Assembly: GCA_025453375.1 (NCBI GenBank)
Contig: JALOQT010000110.1
Coordinates: forward strand, 1-5,037
Origin: Phycisphaerales bacterium
GTDB taxonomy: Bacteria > Planctomycetota > Phycisphaerae > Phycisphaerales > UBA1924
Length of the DNA stretch: 5,037 nucleotides
Direction of reading: 5' to 3'
Shown here: in pieces, positions 1 through 5,037 of the stretch
Numbering within the stretch: position 1 is the stretch's first letter
Layout: each line of letters starts with the position of its first letter
Notes under the pieces: generated by a model
Database searches by the model: none
What the model was told of the DNA's origin: nothing
What the model saw: the letters and a program-made list of their open reading frames with translations, nothing else
Program-made: the position numbers and the translations under genes

Positions 1-348
1 CAGGACGACGTCGGCCAGGCCGCCGAGGTGGTCGGCGCACTGCGCGGCGGTGAGTTTGAAGACATCGCCGACGAACGTCTGCACGCAGTCAGGCATCGGT
101 GCGTCGACGGGTTGCAGGTCGATGCCCAGGACGCGACCATCGAGCCCGCGCGGGCCTTTGCCGACGATCTTGCCGGCGAACTGGCACCATGAGCCCGGCG
201 CACAACCGAGATCGATGACCCAGTTGCCAGGGCGGAGGATGCGGTGGCGCTCCTGGATTTCTTCGAGTTTGTACGCGGAGCGGGCGGCAAAGCCGTCTTC
301 CTTGGCCTTCTTGAAGTAGTGATCGTGAAGCTTGCGTTCCTTGGGCAC
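1..348 (-). CDS. rlmE: RlmE/FtsJ-family 23S rRNA (uridine-2'-O)-methyltransferase, N-terminal part
   Basis: Reading the minus strand from a GTG at 348 gives 116 residues that run off the left edge. Known role of the family: SAM-dependent 2'-O-methylation of a uridine in the A-loop of 23S rRNA on the assembling large ribosomal subunit. Seen here: a basic start (VPKERKLHDHYFKKAKEDG), the SAYKL segment at residues 24-28 whose Lys27 corresponds to the first catalytic lysine of the family, SAM-binding motif I DLGCAPGSW at 46-54, an acidic strand end LGIDLQP at 74-80, and GDVF at 94-97. The frame ends at ADVVL, immediately before where the catalytic SDMAP motif should follow. The frame stays open upstream of 348, but homology-like sequence begins at this GTG. 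No clear Shine-Dalgarno sequence precedes it. The gene is divergent from the dockerin-protein gene. The family call is firm; the substrate is inferred. Confidence 0.93.
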   Translation of the reverse strand, partial: MPKERKLHDHYFKKAKEDGFAARSAYKLEEIQERHRILRPGNWVIDLGCAPGSWCQFAGKIVGKGPRGLDGRVLGIDLQPVDAPMPDCVQTFVGDVFKLTAAQCADHLGGLADVVL

Positions 349-442
349 GGGGGAGGGTAGGAAATGTCCGGGATGGAGCGGGAAAGCGACAAATCGGTCG
401 GTATCGCTCGAACCAGGGTAGGGGTGTGGCGTATGGGTAGGG

Positions 443-465
443 CCGCCCGGCCATCTGTCGGGCGG
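443..465. other. GC-rich hairpin in the divergent intergenic region
   Basis: CCGCCCG at 443-449 pairs perfectly with CGGGCGG at 459-465 around a 9-nt loop; a G-T wobble at 450/458 can add an eighth pair. It lies about 60 bases upstream of the ATG at 525, in the 176-bp gap between the divergent rlmE-like and dockerin-protein genes. It could be a leader structure or an attenuator-like element for the downstream gene, or a chance product of high GC. No T-run follows on either strand, so it is not a canonical intrinsic terminator. I see no convincing -35/-10 promoter pair in this gap. Confidence 0.4.
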
Positions 466-512
466 AGGTGGGGATGAGGTGTTTAAGCGATCGTCCTGAC
501 TCGTTCCGAACC

Positions 513-516
513 GGAG
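513..516 (+). promoter_or_regulatory. Shine-Dalgarno GGAG for the dockerin-domain protein
   Basis: GGAG lies eight bases before the ATG at 525. It decides the start: the same frame is also open from an ATG at 468, but that start has no comparable site and would put 19 polar residues in front of a normal signal peptide. Confidence 0.7.
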
Positions 517-524
517 TGATCAAC

Positions 525-1667
525 ATGTCGAGCAAGATGTGTGCGTGTGTAGCGGCGGCTGGCGTGGCGGCGGTGCTGGGCGTGGCGGGGAGCCCGACGG
601 CCCTTGGACAGGCGGTTTTTGGCATTACGCGGCCCGCATTCAGCACCGGGCCGACGACGGTTTTCAACACGAATGTGACGACTGGGCAGGCGACGGCGGT
701 GTTTGATCCGATCGCCGCGGCCCTGCCGGCGACGGCCCCGGGGTTCACCGGCATGGCGTACGACGCGACGAATCGGCGGATGTTTGCCTCGACGACCAAC
801 GGGACGTCGACGGCGATCTACTCGCTGGACGTGACGAACAACTGGGCCGCCACGCTAGTGACGAGTGTGCGCCGGCCCGATAACAGTGCCGGCATGGTGA
901 TCGCTGGGCTGGCGTTTGATCAGAAGCGGCGGGTGCTGTATGGCGTTCGTGAAATCGGCGGCGCGGGGCAGCCCGAGGCGCTGTTCTCGATCAACCTGCA
1001 GACGGGTGTATCGACGGTCGTCCTTGAGTTTGAGCCGTCGAATGCGTTTAACTTTTCCATCACTGGCGTTGACTGGTGTCCGGTGACGGATCGTATTTAT
1101 CTGGCGGATGACGCGGCCAACGGTGGACGGAATATCTACTCGGTGAACCCCGGGCTGGCGACGCCGACGCTCGATCTGGTCGCGCCGTATGAGGCGGCGA
1201 ACGCCCAGTTGCCGGCGGCGACGGACTTTGACGGCATCGCTGCGGGCGGGGGGTTCTTGTACCTGCTCAGCGACAGTCTGGACGACGCGACATCGACGAC
1301 GATCGAAGGCAACGGCGGGTTCCACCGTGTGTACAACCTGGCGACGGGCCAGTGGGGCACGCCGATCGCGACGCCCTATCCGATTCGGACGGTCAGCACG
1401 CAGCTCGGTCGGATTGACCCGACGGGCGCGGGCGGGTGGCTGGGGCTGGGGTGCAATCGGGCAGATGTGGCTGGAGCGAATCAGGGCATCGGGTTTGACA
1501 GCGACCTGACGGCCGATGACATCATCGTGTTCCTGAACTGGTACTTCGGTGATGACCTCCGGGCGGACTTGGCGGGTGCCAACCAGTCACCCACGCCGGA
1601 CAACTCGCTGACGGCTGATGACATCATCGTGTTCCTCGGCGAGTTCTTCGCTGGCTGCGGGACGTGA
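525..1667 (+). CDS. Exported beta-propeller-like protein with C-terminal GC-type dockerin domain
   Basis: 380 residues. Residues 1-30 form a signal peptide: short basic start with Lys4, hydrophobic core VAAAGVAAVLGVAG, likely cleavage after LGQA. The middle (about 31-300) has at least four propeller-like repeats, each starting with a Gly-containing strand and ending in an aromatic-Ser/Asn strand: FTGMAYD to IYSLD (74-102), IAGLAFD to LFSIN (127-157), ITGVDWC to IYSVN (179-208), FDGIAAG to VYNL (235-272). I assign no enzyme activity. Residues 310-378 are two 34-residue dockerin-like repeats, each with RAD(V/L)AGANQ and then LTADDIIVFL (328-337 and 362-371), bracketed by Cys310 and Cys378 with the end GCGT. 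Asp/Asn-rich loops suggest EF-hand-like calcium binding. In planctomycetes such tails are thought to anchor or sort exported proteins, but the receptor is not known to me. Probable location: cell surface or periplasm. The next gene follows after 104 bp. Confidence 0.88.
   Translation: MSSKMCACVAAAGVAAVLGVAGSPTALGQAVFGITRPAFSTGPTTVFNTNVTTGQATAVFDPIAAALPATAPGFTGMAYDATNRRMFASTTNGTSTAIYSLDVTNNWAATLVTSVRRPDNSAGMVIAGLAFDQKRRVLYGVREIGGAGQPEALFSINLQTGVSTVVLEFEPSNAFNFSITGVDWCPVTDRIYLADDAANGGRNIYSVNPGLATPTLDLVAPYEAANAQLPAATDFDGIAAGGGFLYLLSDSLDDATSTTIEGNGGFHRVYNLATGQWGTPIATPYPIRTVSTQLGRIDPTGAGGWLGLGCNRADVAGANQGIGFDSDLTADDIIVFLNWYFGDDLRADLAGANQSPTPDNSLTADDIIVFLGEFFAGCGT
1506..1636 (+). repeat. Near-identical 29-nt direct repeat encoding the two dockerin half-repeats
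   Basis: The 29 bases at 1506-1534 and 1608-1636 (both beginning CTGACGGC and ending GTGTTCCT) differ at one base, C1513 against T1615, which is silent in Ala. Their spacing of 102 bases equals the 34-residue protein repeat. Flanking parts of the repeat unit are conserved in protein (RADVAGANQ against RADLAGANQ) but clearly diverged in DNA. The match reflects either recent duplication or conversion of the core, or strong constraint on the LTADDIIVFL helix. Confidence 0.85.
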
Positions 1668-1689
1668 TGCTTCGGGGAGGGCGGCCGAG

Positions 1690-1760
1690 TTTCAGGCATT
1701 CTCCGACGCGTTGATTGGGTCGAGTCGGCGGGCTGTCGCTATCATGGCGATTGCCTGAAA
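1690..1760. other. 9-bp inverted repeat spanning the leader of the YhaM-like gene
   Basis: TTTCAGGCA at 1690-1698 is perfectly complementary to TGCCTGAAA at 1752-1760, with 53 bases between. The right arm ends inside the Shine-Dalgarno region AAGGA (1759-1763), so pairing would partly occlude the ribosome site of the gene starting at 1772. It could be a leader structure or chance. The 104-bp gap holds no other recognisable element and no T-run terminator for the upstream gene. Confidence 0.3.
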
Positions 1761-1763
1761 GGA
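1759..1763 (+). promoter_or_regulatory. Shine-Dalgarno AAGGA for the YhaM-like gene
   Basis: AAGGA lies eight bases before the ATG at 1772. It supports this start over an in-frame TTG at 1715 and an in-frame ATG at 1811, neither of which has a comparable site. Confidence 0.7.
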
Positions 1764-1771
1764 CTTTGCCC

Positions 1772-2773
1772 ATGACTGCCCGTGCATCAAGCCGCCGATT
1801 CATTCGTGATATGGAACCCTCGGAGTACCTCTCCGGGGTGTTCTGCATCAGCAACGCGCAGTTGGGGCGGACCAAGACGGACAAGCCGTACCTCAAGTGC
1901 CTGATCAAGGACAAGACCGGCGAGATGGCCGGGCGGATGTGGTCGATCGATGCCGAGACGTTCCGTCGCCTGCCGACGGAGGGCTTTGTGGCGCTGGAGG
2001 GTGAGACGCAGGCGTATCAGGGCGATCTGCAGCTGGTGATCCGCGCGATCGAGCCGATCGAGCCGGGGCTGGAGGAGCTCAAGGAACTGCTGCCGGTCAG
2101 CGAGAATGACCCGGAGGTGATGTTCAGCCAGGTCGTCGCGCTGCTCGACACGCTGCAGCACCCGGCGATGAAGGCGCTGGCGCGGGTGTATCTGGAGGAC
2201 AAGGCGCTGATCGACGCGTTCAAAGCGGCGCCGGCGGCCAAGAGCATGCACCACGCCTACATCCATGGGCTGCTGGAGCACACGCTGGGCGTGATGAAGC
2301 TGGCTGATGTGGTCTGCCCGCTGTATCCGAAACTCAATCGCGACATCGTGTTGATGGGGCTGTTCCTGCACGATCTGGGCAAGACGCGTGAACTGGTGTG
2401 GGATCGCAGCTTCACCTACAGCGACCGGGGTGAACTGATCGGGCACATCGTTGACGGGGCGATCCTGTTGCATGACCGCGCGCAGTTGGTGATGCGGACG
2501 ACCGGCCAGCGCCTGCCCAAGAACGCGGTGATGGTGCTGCAGCACATCATCCTGAGCCATCACGACAAGCCGGAGTTTGGAGCCGCCAAGGTGCCAAGCA
2601 CGCCGGAGGCGATCGTCGTGGCGCTGCTGGACAATCTGGACGCCAAGACGTTCATCGCGCTGGCGGCGGCGCGGCCGGAGCGCGCCTTCGGCGGCGACTT
2701 GGGCGGCAATTTCACCGACAAGCAGTGGGCGCTGGATACCAAGCTCTTCAAGCCCGATCCGCTCAGTGAGTGA
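1772..2773 (+). CDS. yhaM: YhaM-like 3'-5' exoribonuclease (OB-fold plus HD domain)
   Basis: 333 residues, close to the roughly 310-residue YhaM proteins of Firmicutes. The known family is a metal-dependent, cytoplasmic 3'-5' exoribonuclease with an N-terminal nucleic-acid-binding OB-fold and a C-terminal HD phosphohydrolase domain. Seen here: an OB-fold at about 18-96 (YLSGVF, KPYLKCLIKDKTGEMAGRMW, then YQGDLQLVI), a helical linker to about 155, and an HD domain at about 159-300. Candidate metal ligands are present: His170 in GLLEHT, the His200-Asp201 pair in LFLHDLGKTREL, His225 in GHI, His258 or His263/264 in LQHIILSHHDKPEFG, and Asp287 in LLDNLDAKT. Nothing essential looks missing. There is no signal peptide. 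It follows the dockerin-protein gene by 104 bp with its own Shine-Dalgarno, so co-transcription is possible but unsupported. The domain architecture is sure; ribonuclease rather than another HD hydrolase activity is inferred. Confidence 0.88.
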   Translation: MTARASSRRFIRDMEPSEYLSGVFCISNAQLGRTKTDKPYLKCLIKDKTGEMAGRMWSIDAETFRRLPTEGFVALEGETQAYQGDLQLVIRAIEPIEPGLEELKELLPVSENDPEVMFSQVVALLDTLQHPAMKALARVYLEDKALIDAFKAAPAAKSMHHAYIHGLLEHTLGVMKLADVVCPLYPKLNRDIVLMGLFLHDLGKTRELVWDRSFTYSDRGELIGHIVDGAILLHDRAQLVMRTTGQRLPKNAVMVLQHIILSHHDKPEFGAAKVPSTPEAIVVALLDNLDAKTFIALAAARPERAFGGDLGGNFTDKQWALDTKLFKPDPLSE

Positions 2774-2835
2774 GGGTCGGGGAGGAAGGCATCTGGAATC
2801 GGGCATGAGAAGATGGTGATGGTGCCAAGACATCT

Positions 2836-2945
2836 CGTGGCACGGCTTTTCAAGCCGTGCAGCGGGCTGTGGCGTTCGTCCGCACGCTCCTCGGCCCTAG
2901 AGAGCGGGAGAAGGGCGTGTGCACGGCTTGGAAAGCCGTGCCACG
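2836..2945. repeat. 110-bp palindromic element with 25-bp inverted ends (REP/MITE-like)
   Basis: The arms 2836-2860 and 2921-2945 are inverted copies matching at 24 of 25 bases. Each arm is itself a hairpin: GCACGGCTT and AAGCCGTGC form a perfect 9-bp stem with a 3-nt loop (2840-2860, loop TTC; 2921-2941, loop GGA). The single mismatch between arms falls in the loop. The 60 bases between arms carry no open frame of note. The element lies between convergent genes, 62 bases after the stop of the YhaM-like gene and 14 bases beyond the stop of the minus-strand gene. The pattern of two inverted short palindromes resembles paired REP (BIME-type) elements or a small MITE. I see no target-site duplication. 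It may act as a bidirectional transcription barrier, but neither hairpin is followed by a T-run. Confidence 0.75.
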
Positions 2946-2959
2946 TGGAACCGTCATGA

Positions 2960-3367
2960 TCAGCGCTTGGAGCGGACTTCGTCCATGAAATCCACGGCGC
3001 GGCGGAGGTGCGGGATCACGATGGAGCCGCCGACGATCAGGGCGACATCAAACGCCTCCCACAGTTCCTCATCGCGGCAGCCGGCCTCGATGCACTGAAT
3101 GATGTGGTAACTGATGCAGTCATCGCACCGCAGCACCATGCTGGCGACGAGGCCGAGAAGTTCCTTGGTCTTCACGTCCAGGGCGCCGGCCTTGTAGCAG
3201 TTGCCATCGAGCGTGAAGAAACGCTTGGTGTTGAGCGTGCTTCCGCTGCGGCCGGGCTGATCGGTCAAGATGCGCTCGTTGAGGCGTGAGCGGAAGGCCT
3301 GGAACTGCTCGAAGCGTGAGCCGGGTGCGGGCGTGGAGGGCGTTGATGATGCTGGTGTGGCGCTCAT
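2960..3367 (-). CDS. Carboxymuconolactone decarboxylase (AhpD-like) family protein
   Basis: 135 residues, all-helical. The conserved core runs from about residue 64 to 131: KTKELLGLVASMVLRCDDCISYH, then ELWEAFDVALIVGGSIVIPHLRRAVDF. Cys81, Cys84 and His88 form the CxxCxxxH motif of the AhpD-like branch, and Glu69 stands 12 residues before Cys81, the same spacing as the proton-relay Glu in AhpD. This suggests thiol-disulfide or peroxide-related redox chemistry rather than true carboxymuconolactone decarboxylation. It is probably cytoplasmic and oligomeric; no signal peptide is visible. Residues 1-17 are rich in Ser, Thr, Pro and Ala and look disordered. The frame is open to a TTG at 3469, but that extension is Arg-rich and unlike the family, so I take the ATG at 3367, although it has no clear Shine-Dalgarno. 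No ahpC-like partner is adjacent. The substrate is unknown. Confidence 0.88.
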   Translation of the reverse strand: MSATPASSTPSTPAPGSRFEQFQAFRSRLNERILTDQPGRSGSTLNTKRFFTLDGNCYKAGALDVKTKELLGLVASMVLRCDDCISYHIIQCIEAGCRDEELWEAFDVALIVGGSIVIPHLRRAVDFMDEVRSKR

Positions 3368-4000
3368 AGCCGGAGCGTACACGGCGTCGATGCGTCGGGC
3401 GTGCGGTCTGTGGAGAAAACGTACGGTTATACGGTAAATCAAGCGGTTTTCGGGATATGCCGTCGCCAAAAATCGTGAGGGTTGGTCGAACCTGCTGACG
3501 GACGGATTCGTAAATTGGTGGTAGGCTGTGATGACCAGGGGTTGACAGACATATTCACGATGCGGCGTATTCCGCAGCGGGCCAAGGCAAACGGCTGACC
3601 GAGATGGTCAGAGCCGCTGGCGGTATTGCAACGTGTGTTGAGCCTCCCGACTGGGTTCCGGTGGGTGACTGCCGGTTCCCGGATTGAGTCAGTCGATCGG
3701 CGACGGCTGAGCAGCGAACGCTCGCCTCGCCACAAGCGTGCGGAACGTCCGAGTCTCTTCCTGTAGCGACATGGTCGATCGTGTCGATCATGTGCAACTC
3801 CATGAGCCCGTCGCATCGCGCGAAACCGTGGTGCGCCGGTTCGGGTAGGCGTCACGATGCTGATCCAAGCGTGTGGTCCATGCAGTGGTCCACGTGTATG
3901 TGCGGCGCGAGGCTGATCGAGATACCCTGCGCGAAGTTGTCGATGCGTGGCTGTGACCCGGCCGTGCGGCTGGGCAGACACGCGATGGGAATCGTTCACT
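3368..4000. other. 633-bp divergent region without a supported gene
   Basis: This lies between the minus-strand AhpD-like gene and the plus-strand protease gene and must hold both promoters. I find no RNA gene, terminator or convincing long coding frame. A perfect TTGACA sits at 3542-3547, but no good -10 box follows at the usual spacing. Two short plus-strand stretches in one frame look mildly protein-like: 3771-3848 (begins MVDRVDHVQLHEP, stops at 3846) and 3873-3956 (ends DTLREVVDAWL, stops at 3954), separated by stops at 3846 and 3861. They may be remnants of a decayed gene or chance. A 186-residue minus-strand frame at 3439-3999 is Arg/His/Thr-rich with no fold-like pattern, and I do not accept it. 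Confidence 0.6.
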
Positions 4001-5037
4001 ATGCTGCAACAGACCTGCGTGCGTCACTCGGGCTCGGGGGCTCCTCTACAAACTGGTTCCTGCGCTGAGGGCGGGCGTCGGCTCGCTTCGTGCAGACGCG
4101 TGGCTGCGGCCCTGGCGCTGGGCCTTGGCGCGACCGGCTGGATGGCGCTGCCCGCCCGAGCGGATGATCGAACGGACTCAGCCGCGGCGGATGCACAGGT
4201 TGCCATGGCGATGGACTTCAGCGCGGCCTTTGAGCGCGTGGCGGCGAAGGTCTCGCCAGCGGTGGTCAGCATCACCGCCTCCAGCGGGCCAAGCCCGCAG
4301 CAGCAACAGCAGCAGATGTCGCAGAACGACCTCTTTCGCCGCTTCTTCGGCGATCAGTTTGGCGGCCTGGGTGGCCAGCCGCGCCCGCAGATTCAGTTTG
4401 GCTCCGGCGTGATCGTCAGCGATGAGGGGTACATCCTGACGAACAACCACGTCGTCGAGGATGCGACTGAACTGCGCGTGCAGATGAGTAACAACGCGAC
4501 CTTCCCGGCCAGGCTCATCGGCCGCGATCCGGACACGGACGTCGCGGTGATTCAGTTGCAGTGGGAGGATGGCAAGAAGCCCGACCTTTCGCCGGCGAAG
4601 CTCGGCGATCTGACGAGCGTCAAGCCCGGGCAGTGGGTGCTGGCTATCGGCTCGCCATTCAATCTCAGCCAGACGGTGACGGCCGGGATCGTGTCATCCA
4701 TCAGCCGCGGCACGGCCCAGCGCGACCCGATGGGTGGCGGCCTCGTGCAGCGTGGCATCACGAACTATGACAACTTCATCCAGACCGATGCCGCGATCAA
4801 CCCTGGCAACAGCGGCGGGCCGCTGGTGAACCTGCGTGGCGAGGTGATCGGCATCAACACCGCGATTTTCAGCCGCAGCGGCGGGAGTGTCGGCATCGGC
4901 TTTGCGATTCCGATCAACCTGGCGCGGCACATCATGGACTCGCTGATCACCACCGGCAAGGTCGCACGCGGCGGGTTCCTGGGTGTCAGCACGCAGGTGC
5001 TTGATCGCGAGATGTCCGCCAGCCTCGGCTTCAAGGG
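4001..5037 (+). CDS. htrA: HtrA/DegP-family exported serine protease, 3' end beyond the window
   Basis: 345 complete residues are visible. Family role: ATP-independent quality-control protease in the periplasm, cleaving misfolded envelope proteins. Residues 1-54 form a long signal peptide: an Arg-rich n-region (RRLASCRR at 26-33), hydrophobic VAAALALGLGATGWMAL, and likely cleavage after ARA at 54. A helix FERVAAKVSPAVVSI (77-91) leads into the trypsin-like domain. A Gln-rich loop (Q100-Q105) precedes LFRRFFGDQF, equivalent to the LA loop. The triad is intact: His150 in TNNHVV, Asp180 in TDVAV, Ser271 in GNSGGP. Activation-loop and pocket segments GSPFNLSQTVTAGIVSS and GIGFAIPINLA are present. 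GGFLGVSTQVL at 324-334 opens the first PDZ domain, cut by the edge. The ATG at 4001 has only a weak GGGA 10 bases upstream; GTGs at 3947 and 3953 are alternatives after the in-frame stop at 3914. Whether a second PDZ follows cannot be seen. Confidence 0.93.
   Translation, partial: MLQQTCVRHSGSGAPLQTGSCAEGGRRLASCRRVAAALALGLGATGWMALPARADDRTDSAAADAQVAMAMDFSAAFERVAAKVSPAVVSITASSGPSPQQQQQQMSQNDLFRRFFGDQFGGLGGQPRPQIQFGSGVIVSDEGYILTNNHVVEDATELRVQMSNNATFPARLIGRDPDTDVAVIQLQWEDGKKPDLSPAKLGDLTSVKPGQWVLAIGSPFNLSQTVTAGIVSSISRGTAQRDPMGGGLVQRGITNYDNFIQTDAAINPGNSGGPLVNLRGEVIGINTAIFSRSGGSVGIGFAIPINLARHIMDSLITTGKVARGGFLGVSTQVLDREMSASLGFK

Noticed and set aside
89..799. 236-residue minus-strand open frame overlapping rlmE and the dockerin-protein gene
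   Set aside because: It overlaps two recognisable genes in another frame, has low-complexity Ala/Pro/Arg composition, and has no motif.
1787..2833. 348-residue minus-strand open frame
   Set aside because: It is antisense to the well-supported YhaM-like gene, is dominated by Arg, His, Leu and Gln as expected for a GC-rich shadow, and shows no domain pattern.
2840..2941. Hairpins of the palindromic element as Rho-independent terminators
   Set aside because: The stems are strong but neither side is followed by a T-run, so they do not meet the canonical definition; a barrier role remains only a possibility.
3542..3547. TTGACA as a -35 promoter box
   Set aside because: At 17-18 bases downstream only GCGTAT or CGTATT is found, a poor -10 match, and no plus-strand gene starts within reach; the protease start is more than 450 bases away.
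3439..3999. 186-residue minus-strand frame filling the empty region
   Set aside because: It has a GTG start without a Shine-Dalgarno, composition heavy in Arg, His, Ser and Thr without hydrophobic periodicity, and no recognisable family. It is best explained as a chance frame in GC-rich DNA.
4082..4093. LASC (residues 28-31 of the protease) as a lipoprotein lipobox
   Set aside because: It matches the lipobox pattern but is preceded by polar and Arg residues instead of a hydrophobic core; the hydrophobic segment follows it, so ordinary signal peptidase I processing after ARA fits better.
4298..4315. CAG/CAA run as a microsatellite of interest
   Set aside because: It encodes only six Gln in the variable loop of an HtrA protease, where Gln-rich linkers are ordinary.

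Overview
The window is GC-rich bacterial DNA. It most likely comes from a member of the Planctomycetota, probably a Phycisphaerae-like lineage. The strongest pointer is the C-terminus of the gene at 525-1667: two 34-residue repeats built around LTADDIIVFL and ending in Gly-Cys. I recognise this as the 'GC-type dockerin' tail of Phycisphaerales-like exported proteins. The style of the other proteins fits, but the taxonomic call is an inference from one protein family.

Layout from left to right: (1) 1-348, minus strand, the N-terminal part of an RlmE/FtsJ-type 23S rRNA 2'-O-methyltransferase, cut by the window edge. (2) 349-524, a divergent intergenic region with a GC-rich hairpin. (3) 525-1667, plus strand, an exported beta-propeller-like protein with the dockerin tail. 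(4) 1772-2773, plus strand, a YhaM-like OB-fold plus HD-domain protein, probably a 3'-5' exoribonuclease. (5) 2774-2959, a convergent intergenic region holding a 110-bp palindromic element with near-perfect 25-bp inverted ends. (6) 2960-3367, minus strand, a small AhpD-like carboxymuconolactone decarboxylase family protein with a CxxCxxxH active site. (7) 3368-4000, 633 bp without a convincing gene. (8) 4001 to the right edge, plus strand, an HtrA/DegP-type exported serine protease with an intact His-Asp-Ser triad, cut at the start of its first PDZ domain.

The genes do not form one pathway. Two concern RNA (rRNA methylation and RNA decay), two are exported (the dockerin protein and the periplasmic quality-control protease), and one is a possible redox protein. 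Only genes 3 and 4 are co-directional neighbours; they are 104 bp apart, each with its own Shine-Dalgarno sequence. I found no mobile gene, CRISPR array, RNA gene or defence system. The least explained parts are the palindromic element at 2836-2945, the sorting role of the dockerin tail, and the long empty stretch before the protease.
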